Below, piece by piece: positions 43,362 through 51,703 of a stretch of 51,703 bases of DNA (position 1 is its first letter; each line of letters begins with the position of its first letter). The stretch covers positions 1 to 51,703 of the forward strand of contig JAGEMR010000178.1 of the NCBI GenBank assembly GCA_021030915.1, read 5' to 3'. The position numbers were made by a program, and so were the translations under genes. The notes beneath the pieces are model-generated. The model was not told the origin of the DNA. It was given only the letters and a program-made list of their open reading frames with translations, and ran no database searches. The DNA comes from Astrothelium macrocarpum (Eukaryota; Ascomycota; Dothideomycetes; Trypetheliales; Trypetheliaceae).

Positions 43362-44677
43362 TTAAACTTCGATCTGTCGGATGTTTGAGGAAGGTGGAAC
43401 TTCGTTGACCGACTTTCCATAGTCTTTTTCGCCCATTTCTTCCGCTGGGCTACTGTTTGAGTCAACGGCGAGCTCTTCAGTGATCGCATCTGTCTTTGGC
43501 TTCATTAATGGCCAATGACCATTCTTTTCATTGAATCGCATCAGTACAAATACGATCATGACAACAATCCAGTATAAGTTGTACGACAGAACCGAGCCGT
43601 AAGTAGCCGAATTTTGCCATCCGAGGATAGCGTTGAAAATTCCCCAGCCACCGCCGCCATTGAGCTCAGCATTGCAGCACTATCGAGTCAGTCGGCTGCA
43701 TTATTGAGAGGAAAGACTTGAACCACATACATTGACGTGCCATACACTTTGGCGGATGTCGTAGGATCCGGGTCCAGAACCGACTTCCGAGGCGTCACCA
43801 CCTACGATCTTATTCCACGCATTGATCTCGAAATACCAAACGCCTCTTGAAAGCAAGCCAGCAGCGACAAGATATAGGAAGCAAGTGGAAACGATGAGGA
43901 AGATTTGGAGGGGTGCAACAGCTTGCCCCCTGTAGAGGCACATTAGCGTCGTCATGGCTCATCTGACAAATGGTACCTACTTGTAAATTAGGTATCCGAC
44001 AACGCAACCAGTTGCAAGTCCAGTCACGACCGCTAGAGGAAATGCGGTAGCGGGCATACCAAGACCAACACCACCGATAAAGACCACTGCTTCGAGACCT
44101 TCCCTCAGAGTGGTAATGAATGGCAAGAGGAACATGGCATATTTTTCTGCCCAATGTTTCAAAATACCTCCTTTACTACCTTTACGGGTATGCGTTGCTT
44201 CAAGGGCCTTGGCGAGCTTGACTCTCCACTTGTCTTGGAGCTTCGAAACTCGAAGCAAGGCAGCACCCATGGCTGAGATAATAAGTGCTGCAAGAAAGGC
44301 GAATGCACCTTCCCAAACATCCTCCGTATTGGCAAAATGGTCTACACCGAGAGTATAGAAAACGCCAATGAAGGCGCCGCCAATAATGAGACAGATCAAA
44401 AGTCCTGAGCCGATGCCACACCATACCTGTGTATGTGTTGAGCAAAGAGACTGATCGTTTATTGCAGTAAGAACTTACCTGTCTGACTAGCCTCTTATAC
44501 GTTTTGGCATCTTTATCAGGCCCGATTGTCTGCTTGAGAAAAGCGAGCAACACTGAGACAACGATGCTGGTCTCGAGGCATTCTCGGAAGCAGATGAAGA
44601 AAACTGGACACTGGTCAGCCCAGACAGTCAAACAGCGAGCACCAAATCTTACCCGGGACTGCAAAAACGTTTACCAT
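43362..44677 (-). CDS. ftr1: High-affinity iron permease Ftr1
   Basis: Predicted 370-residue plasma membrane permease that moves Fe3+ delivered by the ferroxidase Fet3. Exons are 44677-44653 (25 nt), 44603-44479, 44426-43981, 43929-43731 and 43679-43362. The two REXLE iron-binding motifs are present: FRECLETSIVVSVLLAF (RECLE, residues 15-19) and LREGLEAVVFIGG (REGLE, 158-162, nearly the same position as in yeast). Several hydrophobic segments (50-75, 90-115, 145-185, 205-225, about 290-310) fit the seven-helix topology. Next come HVNCCNAELNGGGGWGIFNA and a cytosolic tail rich in Glu, Lys and Ser. The first exon codes MVNVFAVP, and frame joins at every junction. It is divergent from FET3 and co-regulation is expected from shared GATA sites. 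Confidence 0.94.
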
Positions 44678-44745
44678 TTTGTACTGTTCTTCACAATGGA
44701 GCAGTAGAGTGGTTTGTTGTGAACCTCAGAGCACTGATTTCAAAG

Positions 44746-44754
44746 ATCTGATAA
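44746..44754 (+). promoter_or_regulatory. SreA-type site ATCTGATAA, proximal to FTR1
   Basis: Perfect match to ATCWGATAA, 69 bp upstream of the FTR1 start codon. A further TGATAA core follows at 44767-44772, so two GATA cores lie within 27 bp. Confidence 0.65.
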
Positions 44755-45212
44755 CCTGTGGGCGATTGATAACCTTATTGTAACATCGGTCATGCGCTAA
44801 GCCAATGCAGTCAGCAAAGGACTCACTAGCAGAAAATTTGACACCAAATGAAATGTCACAATATGTGGGGCATTGACCAAGCGATGTCGGGAGCGCGCCC
44901 CAAGACTGTGAACATTATTTCCGGCTTGAGAAGATGAGCAGCGGGTAGGTGGGCCGATTTTGCGGAAATCATGCACTCCCTTGCACTTTCACAGCTTGGT
45001 GGCTTGGTTACCTTGCTCAATTTCCTCAAGCCTTTTCCAAGTTTAATTTTCTCAACTCCGCCAAGATCTCGCCCAAATCTCGCCATTCGTAGCCCGGCCA
45101 TCGGGCATTTCACCTCACTCACTTTATTTTTTGTCTTCCGTTCTGTGCCGTGTGTCAATATTTTTGTCCAGCCGCGGCACCACTAGCGTGTTTCCCAGCT
45201 TCGCACCTGACC

Positions 45213-45221
45213 TTATCAGAT
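45213..45221 (-). promoter_or_regulatory. SreA-type site ATCTGATAA, central in the intergenic region
   Basis: Appears as TTATCAGAT on the plus strand, so ATCTGATAA on the minus strand. It is followed 6 bp later by another TTATCA, forming a pair of GATA cores in the same orientation. Confidence 0.65.
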
Positions 45222-45546
45222 CTTAGATTATCACCATCAATCTCCTGTACCAAGCTTCTGACCCATCATCCCACCCCTTGATAGTCGGCCTGACCGTACC
45301 GAAAATTGGAGCTGGGATTAGGCCTGCGAGACGATTTTCTCGAGCACTGCTCATTGCCGACAATCATCACCACCTTCCTTTCCCCGCTTCGGCAAAGCAT
45401 TCAATTCCGTCTCCATTGACCAAACCATTGGCCCAGATCGTGATACTCCAAGCAAACATTGCAGCTTGGCGTTGTCCTAGCCCGGTCGATTATACTCCGC
45501 CGAGTGATCCGCGTAAAAAAGCAAGTGCCTGCAGGCTGCCCAAGCC

Positions 45547-45555
45547 ATCTGATAG
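45547..45555 (+). promoter_or_regulatory. Near-match GATA site ATCTGATAG, FET3 side
   Basis: Eight of nine bases match ATCWGATAA. It lies about 160 bp upstream of the FET3 start and is followed by TTATCA at 45583-45588. Confidence 0.45.
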
Positions 45556-45715
45556 TCCAATCCAACGATACAGAGATTAATCTTATCAATCATATCAAGT
45601 ATCAATCTCTCTCCTCCATCTGATTCTGAGGCTTAATTGAATCCGAGCCCTGGATTGAGTCTTTTTTCGCAATATTGACAATTGCCTTTGAGTTGTTGAT
45701 ACCCTTTGCGCGGTG

Positions 45716-47748
45716 ATGATGGCCCTTTCTTTGTCAAATTTTCTCTTTGCTGGTGTGTGGCTGCTTCCATTTGGGCTGGTATCGCAAGCCGCTACTGTTA
45801 CCTACGACTGGAACATCACTTGGGTTACTGCTAATCCTGATGCTGCTTTTGACCGCCCTACGATTGGTATCAATGGACAATGGCCACTGCCACTGGTCAA
45901 TATTACCAAAGGAGACCGTCTTATAGTCAATGTCAACAATCAACTGGGAAATCAAAGCACAAGCATCCACTTTCACGGGATCTTTCAGAATGGCACCACG
46001 GAGATGGATGGTCCTGTGGGAGTTAGCCAATGTTCAATACCTCCCGGGGCGTCTTTTACTTATAACTTCACTGTATATAGCTTGATCCCTTGAAATCAAC
46101 TCAGAAAACTGACGGTCTTTTAGGTTGATCAGCCTGGCTCGTATTGGTACCACTCGCATTTGCGTGCCCAGTACCCTGATGGGCTTCGAGGACCGATGAT
46201 TGTGCATGATCCTGAAAACCCGTATCAGGGCCAGTATGCCGAAGAAATTGTTGTCACAATGTCTGATTGGTACCATGGTCAAATGGCAGATTTACTGCCT
46301 ACATTTATCAGCGTGACTAATCCCACGGGTGCTGAGCCTATACCCGACGCAGCGCTTTTCAGCGACACCCAGAACTTGACTGTGTCTGTCCAACCGGGCC
46401 AAACCTATCTATTTCACTTTATCAACATTGCTGCCTTTGCAGCCCAGTACCTATGGTTCGAGGGTCATACCATGCGCATTGTGGAGGTTGATGGTGTGTA
46501 CACCGAGCCCGCGGACGCACAGATGGTTTACATTGCTGCGGCACAGCGTGTGAGTATGCTGATAACAATGAAAAACGACACCAGCTCCAATTATGCCTTT
46601 GTCGGAGCTATGGATCAGGTAAGCATATCATCATCTTCCTTGAATTGGCTGACGACATCTTAGAACCTCTTCGATGTTGTCCCACCCACCTTAAATCCAA
46701 ACGCTACTGGCTGGCTCATGTACAACGAAGAAGCTGAAAAGCCAACGCCTGCTCCACTCGACGAACTAAACCCTTTTGACGACTTTACGCTTGTGCCGCA
46801 GGACGGTGAACCTTTACTTGATAATGTTGATTATTCGATTACTTTGCACTTGGAAATGAATAATCTGGGTGATGGTGCGAATTAGTATGCTTTTCTCCCT
46901 ATGTCTCTGGAAGGCATTACTGAAAAATCATTTTAGTGCCTTTTTAAACGATATTACCTATGTTGCACCGAAAGTTCCAACCCTTTATTCCGTTATGAGC
47001 GCCTCCGAGTACGCAACCGACTCCACTGTCTATGGTGAATATACCAACTCATTCGTTTTGAACCACCTTGATGTCGTTGAAATTGTCTTGAACAATGACG
47101 ACACGGGTACACATCCTTTCCATCTTCACGGTCACAATTTTCAAGCCGTCTGGCGCTCTGACGAGAATGCGGGCTTCTTCGATCCCACTGCTTCCAATGT
47201 CACATACCCAAAGATACCCATGCGACGAGATGTGTTTGTCGTGCGCCCGCAAGGAAATACGGTAATTCGCTTCCGGGCGGACAATCCAGGTGTCTGGTTG
47301 TATCATTGCCACATAGAATGGCACGTGGATTCTGGTTTGATGGCGACAATGGTGGAAGCGCCGCTTGAACTACAAAAGACGCTTCAGATTCCGGAAGACC
47401 ATTACCAAATGTGCAGAGATCAGAATGCTTCGACACAAGGCAATGCAGCCGGTAACACAGTGAATTTGCTGGACTTGACTGGACAAAACGTTCCGCCTGC
47501 CCCACTACCGGCTGGTTTCACACCAAGAGGTATCGTTGCTCTGGTATTCAGTGTTATCAGTGCTTTCTTAGGAATGGCAGCTGTTGCCTGGTAAGTGACT
47601 GCGTCACACGAACCCATTTACTGTTTCCATAATATGCAACCCTTGCTAATACGTGGTTTCTTATAGGTATGGCGCTGCTCCGCTTGGGTCATCTGAGATG
47701 GCAGCTGTGAGAAGAAGAGTTGCTGAAGCTGAAGTAACTGAGAACTAA
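45716..47748 (+). CDS. fet3: Iron transport multicopper ferroxidase Fet3
   Basis: Predicted 602-residue multicopper oxidase that oxidises Fe2+ to Fe3+ at the cell surface for uptake through Ftr1. Exons are 45716-46072, 46124-46618, 46664-46884, 46937-47590 and 47667-47748, all joining in frame. A signal peptide (residues 1 to about 25) is followed by three cupredoxin domains. The copper ligand motifs are all visible: SIHFHGIFQ, SYWYHSHLRAQYPDGLRGP, HPFHLHGHNFQAVW and WLYHCHIEWHVDSGLMATMV (with the HCH pattern of the type 1/type 3 sites). The C-terminus has one membrane helix (RGIVALVFSVISAFLGMAAV) and a short cytosolic tail, which separates Fet3 ferroxidases from secreted laccases. Many N-glycosylation sequons (NIT, NGT, NQS) fit a cell-surface protein. 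Adjacent in-frame ATGs lie at 45716 and 45719. Confidence 0.95.
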
Positions 47749-48057
47749 TGAATGTTTCCGGTATCTTAATGCAGTTATGATTGTTTTGAGTTTGTGCATA
47801 TGCGGTGGAAAAAGTTTGTGTGCCTATGTTGTATCTCCCTTGTTCACTTTTATCTTAGGTTGTCCGTACTGTGTCCACGATTAATACAAAGTGAAGTTTC
47901 AAACATTGCTTACGACAGTGATCACGAAAAGTGAATGACCGACAGCCCCAATCAAATTCGCCATCTCTCCCCATCAAACTTCTTACATATACGGATCCAT
48001 CCCTAACCTCAAAACCTCGAACTTTTATAGCACAGACACGACCACAAACGAGCAGAG
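47749..48057. other. 3' region of FET3 and start of next transcript
   Basis: About 309 bp. It probably holds the FET3 3' UTR (T-rich stretches at 47760-47850), and no gene is seen. Confidence 0.4.
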
Positions 48058-48225
48058 ATGGCAAAACTATTGAAGGCTCCCGTTTTTCTCCTCTTCGCTC
48101 TCGTCTTCGGTATATGCATATGGAGCGAGCCCCAGTATTCGACGGCCATTCAGCTACATGCTCCCATTTCTGATGCCTACGTGACAATCCTTCTATTTGA
48201 GGCTTTTCACCAAATTCGTACGTAA
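48058..48225 (+). CDS. Small ORF with hydrophobic N-terminus (55 residues)
   Basis: Opens with MAKLLKAPVFLLFALVFGIC, a short basic start followed by a hydrophobic core, so it looks like a signal peptide or signal anchor. It then runs about 30 more residues to TAA at 48223-48225. Alternatively it may be the first exon of the downstream zinc finger gene. A GTACGT donor at 48219 (phase 1) and an acceptor ending TAG at 48426 would join in frame over a 208-nt intron. That intron would be long for this locus, and a signal sequence on a RanBP2-finger protein would be unusual, so neither model is preferred strongly. Confidence 0.35.
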   Translation: MAKLLKAPVFLLFALVFGICIWSEPQYSTAIQLHAPISDAYVTILLFEAFHQIRT

Positions 48226-48524
48226 TTTAAAACTCATGGCTATGCTTATACCAAGGATGTTCCTATCATCTAACCCTAGAAAAGCTTCCTCTATATGAAA
48301 GCTTCTCTTAATTCAAACGCTACTAACCTTGGAGACCGGCGCCTTTTCTATGGTTCCACGTATCCAAGCCGGTAGATTGACGGCTCTCCCCTTATGTAAT
48401 CTTTAAATACTAATGTTTTGAAGTAGATTACACTTTGACATCCATTAGCCTCTCAGCCGTAGGAGAATATTGGGATGAGGTGCCCCCCGAGCATCTTATC
48501 CCAGCAACCCCGATACGCTCAACA
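48226..48524. other. Region upstream of the zinc finger ORF
   Basis: Either promoter/leader of the zinc finger gene or an intron within it. The frame of the zinc finger ORF is open back to a TAA at 48411-48413, and an acceptor-like TAG sits at 48424-48426. Confidence 0.4.
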
Positions 48525-48995
48525 ATGGCACCAACCGCGGCCTCCGTCGTCTTCTCAACCTGCCATCCTACTGCTGTCAATAGCCCTTTAGCGGCCCATG
48601 TGGATTCGGGGAGGGCCTCACCCACCAACGGCGCCTCCAATGCACAGCAGCCAAATGGCATACATCCGGTGCCACAACTACAGCAGGAGCCGCAGCCGCA
48701 GCAACAACAACAAGAGCCTCAGCAGCAGCAACCGCCGCCGCAGCACCCTCCAGCGATCCCAATACCAAATGGCATGCCAATCAACGATCGCCAGCCAGCC
48801 CAGGCGCAAGCCGGGCCTGCTGCCATGGGGGGTGCCCTCCCTAATCCTCCTCCTCCACCTCCCCCACAGCCTGCCATACGGCAGCCCAGATGGAATTGCT
48901 GCAATTGCAGCACGGACAATCCCGAGAGGGCCTCGGTGTGCCAGCAGTGCGGACATGTAACAACGGGGTGCAGAGATTGTTTTTCGTTTGAGTAG
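48525..48995 (+). CDS. RanBP2-type zinc finger protein, Gln/Pro-rich
   Basis: From the first in-frame ATG the protein has 156 residues. The 30 codons upstream are open too, so the true start may lie further 5'. Two thirds of it is low complexity: a Gln tract encoded by CAG/CAA repeats (48674-48740), then Pro runs. The C-terminal 35 residues contain WNCCNCSTDNPERASVCQQC. This fits the RanBP2 finger pattern W-x-C-x2-C-x3-N-x6-C-x2-C exactly and is followed by GHVTTGCRDC, two more potential metal ligands. Such fingers bind single-stranded RNA or ubiquitin. No other domain is present. It is the last recognisable gene before the AT-rich block. Confidence 0.7.
   Translation: MAPTAASVVFSTCHPTAVNSPLAAHVDSGRASPTNGASNAQQPNGIHPVPQLQQEPQPQQQQQEPQQQQPPPQHPPAIPIPNGMPINDRQPAQAQAGPAAMGGALPNPPPPPPPQPAIRQPRWNCCNCSTDNPERASVCQQCGHVTTGCRDCFSFE
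48674..48755 (+). repeat. CAG/CAA and CCG-rich low-complexity tract
   Basis: Imperfect run of CAG, CAA and CCG codons within the zinc finger ORF, giving a Gln tract and Pro-rich linker. Length variation between strains is likely. Confidence 0.7.
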
Positions 48996-49371
48996 GATCG
49001 GATTGAATTGGGGGGTGTTCGGGTGGAGAATGGTGTTCGAAATCGTTTTCTTGATGGTGGGAGTTAAAGATTACCAGATTTGCAATGATTGTAGATCCAA
49101 TGTTAATGTTTGGGTTCACATATTGTTTTCCGTTTCGTAATGTTATGCAGAACATAATGTTCTTAAGACCCAACCAGGTTATGTAGACTGTTCTTGAACC
49201 CCTGTGAACTGGTATGTTTGGTTGCCTCCGATGTGCGTGTCTCTTCTTCGCACCTTCTGAGGATAGATCGAGGGTATAGTTCCCTATCGGCCATGGCGGA
49301 GGTGTAGAAGATAAGTGTAGAGAGACTAGAGTGTCTTTGTGAAAGCATGACGCAGACATCGGAATGATAAG
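48996..49371. other. 3' flank of the last gene
   Basis: About 375 bp of normal-composition DNA between the zinc finger ORF and the AT-rich block. It contains the 3' UTR, and no gene is recognised. Confidence 0.45.
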
Positions 49372-49382
49372 CGGGTATTATT

Positions 49383-49440
49383 AATTATTTGAATAATTCA
49401 TAACTAATGAATTAGAATTGGATTGGATAAATTATCCAAT
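49383..49440. repeat. Pair of perfect short palindromes at the compartment edge
   Basis: AATTATT-TG-AATAATT spans 49383-49398. ATTGGATAA-A-TTATCCAAT spans 49422-49440. Both can form hairpins. They lie exactly where composition becomes AT-rich and just before the proposed transposon terminus at 49437. Confidence 0.7.
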
Positions 49441-51300
49441 GTTATCCCGACTTTTATCCGATTGCCCGAATTAGCTTTCACATTAAAAAAAACTTTTCCA
49501 TTTTATTCTTGTATGAGATTTTCATAAGATGGCATTCAATTCTGAAATTTCTTTTATTATTCCTTCTTCTGAAATTGTGAATATACGAAAAAAGGGTCGA
49601 AAATAAACCTCTATTATCCATCAATATACTCGTAAATTATAAAAAGACGAGTCTGAAAGAAAAAATAATAGAACAATTCTTTATTATATATTTGAGAATT
49701 ATTTGTACAAAATAATTATCATAATTAATTTTCAAAGTCATCTCAAGACTCAATATGAAATTTATGTTGATCTTTATATATCTCATACAAAACAAATCTC
49801 TATTTTTCAATTTTTGGATCTTTATCACGGAATTATAGAAGATATATACGAAATAAATGAATTTAAACATTTGATATATAAGAAGACATTTCAACGAAAA
49901 TAAGAGATTTTTCACAAAATATTAATCAATCTAATAATTATATGAAATCTTTTTTTTCGATTAATTAAATAGCCAGAATTTCATATTTTATTTTCAATTT
50001 TGAATCCGGCGATAATAGGACATATTCCAATAAATATTAAAATTCTTATTTTATATATGAAAAAATAATTCATACGATAAAAAGATCTTATATAAAAAGA
50101 ATTCCAATCTGTTTTAATTAATATCCATTTTTTAATTGATATCTGGATCTTATTCAATCATTTTCTTTTTCTCGCAATTTATACGCATTATATGAATAAC
50201 AATTTCAAATTTCGAAAAACTCTTCTAATCCTTCATACGATAACTGGCCATTCAGAAGAGAATCAGTGAATAATTATTGATCAAATCCTTCAAAAATATA
50301 AGATAAAATATAAAATTGGAATTATAATTAGAGATAATTCTAATACGAATAATATTTTATATCGTACAATGAATAAAAAATTCAAAATACATAAGATTTT
50401 TTGAAATTCACAAAAATAAAAGATTCGTTATTCAGATCATATCATCAATTTTATTATATAAGACTTTTTTTTTAAAAATTCTATGGATATTATTTTTATA
50501 AAATCGTACGATCAATAAGAATAAAATAAAATTGAATTAAATGAATATCAATAATAAAAAAAAGCAAATCATTTTTATATAATAGGAATTTTTGAAAAAT
50601 TTCATAATATTATTATTCATAACCGAAATTCATTAATTCGTATAAAAGATTTCAAACATTTTATAAAAAAATTATTTTTATTAAATAATTATATAAAATG
50701 GAATTTTTGATTCAATCTTTTTAAAATTATAATTAATTATGAACCGCAGATTGATTAATATATAAGATTTTATTTTGAAATTTTAAAATTTGATCTTTTT
50801 AATACATACGAATGAAAATATCTTTATATTATTCATACATTTTTAGCGCCATTTTATATAACAATTTTTACGTTTAAGAATAATCAATCGTATATTAATA
50901 AAATATTAGAACAGATAAATATTTTGTTTATATATATTAAAACCTCTTTAATATATATAAATTAATTTAAATTTATATTTATATAATAAAAATTAATAAA
51001 ATTAGAATGAAAAAAAAGATATGAATTCAGATTTTATTATACGAATTAAATTTAATTGGAATAAATTTTAAAAATATTACGAAATTTCAGATAATTTATT
51101 ATATTATACCGTAGTTTTAATATTCTATCCATATTATCATACGAATTACATTCAATAAATTTGGCCAGAATAATGGAAACGTCCAATTTTACAAAATATT
51201 CAATCTTTCTGAAATAAATATCAAATAATTCATAATATTATTGAATCTTTTTCATATAAAGATATCCGTCCAAGAATTCCGGTGAAATAATCTCAAATAA
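49437..51300 (+). mobile_element. RIP-degraded hAT DNA transposon (transposase relic)
   Basis: A single plus-strand frame from 49703 to about 50965 reads as an hAT transposase with scattered stops. A BED-finger-like N-terminus (HTKQISIFQFLDLYHGI) is followed by LNPAI. Next come IHFLIDIW, IYTHYM, ITGHSEENQ, IRDNSNTNN (the LDNASNND position), KIRYSDHIINFII, EKFHNIIIHNR, KWNF followed by a stop (the RWNSW position), and FLAPFY...GNQSYINKI with family-typical spacing. After one frameshift between about 50966 and 51020 the reading continues in another frame with KYYEISDN, YYTVVLIFYPYY and WKRPILQ. Stops replace Trp and Gln, as RIP predicts. The 5' terminus is proposed at CAATG (49437), which fits the YARNG start of hAT inverted repeats. 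The 3' end is beyond the window or beyond recognition. Confidence 0.8.
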
Positions 51301-51703
51301 TTTTATATGACAATATTATTACAGATATATAAAACAAATTTTATATACAAAAAAAGAATGAAAATGAATATCAATTATATTATCAAAACAAATCATATAA
51401 ATTTGAAAAATTTTCATTTTTATAATAATGGTATAAAGATCAATAACAAATTAAATATCCATCTTTTTTTCATTTTGTGATTGAAATAGAAAAATGATCA
51501 GATAAAATTTTGTACGAAAATCAAAAACTTCTCTTAATTTCACTCTTGATTATATCAAACTCATATTAATATATGGACGTCTCTGTACAATTCAATCAAT
51601 TCAAATTTATGAATAATGGGTCGTATTAATTCTAATTAGAATAGTCAAACAAAAAACAACGTTTGAATTAGAATAATTTGAATAATCCATTCATTACTAT
51701 CCT
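51301..51703. other. AT-rich sequence at the window end
   Basis: Extremely AT-rich, with no readable domain in the frames examined. It probably contains the remainder of the hAT relic or its flank. Confidence 0.4.

Larger units (their letters stand above)
44678..45715. promoter_or_regulatory. Shared FTR1/FET3 promoter with GATA iron-repressor sites
   Basis: 1,038 bp between the divergent start codons. It carries two perfect ATCTGATAA elements (44746-44754 plus, 45213-45221 minus), one near-match ATCTGATAG (45547-45555), and core TGATAA or TTATCA sites at 44767-44772, 45228-45233 and 45583-45588. ATCWGATAA is the known target of SreA/Sre1-type GATA repressors, which shut off reductive iron assimilation when iron is sufficient. 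The match is direct. The regulation in this organism is inferred. Confidence 0.75.

Noticed and set aside
46881..46940. TAG after GGTGCGAAT in FET3 as a premature stop
   Set aside because: It is part of a GTATGC donor; splicing from 46884 to 46937 gives NYAFLNDITY, the expected family sequence.

Overview
This is a stretch of nuclear DNA from a filamentous ascomycete (Pezizomycotina; a Dothideomycetes-like fungus is my best guess, not proven). The evidence is dense protein-coding genes with short GT-AG introns (mostly about 45-75 nt), fungal-specific families, and two very AT-rich blocks at the edges that carry transposons riddled with stop codons of the kind produced by repeat-induced point mutation (RIP). 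I see no bacterial operons, CRISPR, tRNA or rRNA genes.

Layout. Positions 1-1785 are an AT-rich block: the 3' end of a RIP-degraded Ty1/copia retrotransposon (RT and RNase H region, then a candidate LTR from 908), followed by unassigned AT-rich sequence. Positions 1786-49370 are the gene-rich segment, with about 18 well-supported genes and a few doubtful ones. Positions 49371-51703 are a second AT-rich block that holds a RIP-degraded hAT DNA transposase, readable almost continuously in one frame.

Genes in order: PaaI/hotdog thioesterase (+); a Spd1/Dif1-like ribonucleotide reductase regulator (-); FAD monooxygenase (-); LaeA-like SAM methyltransferase (+); importin beta Kap95 (-); PP2C phosphatase (-); a doubtful decayed gene (+); LAMMER kinase (-); class III aminotransferase (-); SRP subunit Sec65 (+); a 90-residue small ORF (-); secreted pepsin-like aspartic protease (-); DEAD-box helicase Dbp6 (-); GPI-anchor glycosyltransferase Gpi3/PIG-A (+); a basic hypothetical protein (+); GNAT acetyltransferase (-); vWA-domain protein (-); BTB protein (-); iron permease Ftr1 (-); multicopper ferroxidase Fet3 (+); a small hydrophobic ORF (+); a RanBP2-type zinc finger protein (+).

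Most neighbours are functionally unrelated housekeeping genes. The one clear functional unit is the divergent FTR1/FET3 pair, whose two proteins form the reductive high-affinity iron uptake complex. Their shared 1,038-bp intergenic region carries two perfect ATCTGATAA elements, the recognition sequence of SreA-type GATA iron repressors, plus several partial ones. I found no convincing undescribed system. The best second-look items are the iron promoter, the frame-preserving RIP relics at both edges, the PIP-like motif in the ribonucleotide reductase regulator, and the unassigned small ORFs. All exon models were assembled by eye from reading frame, splice sites and family conservation.
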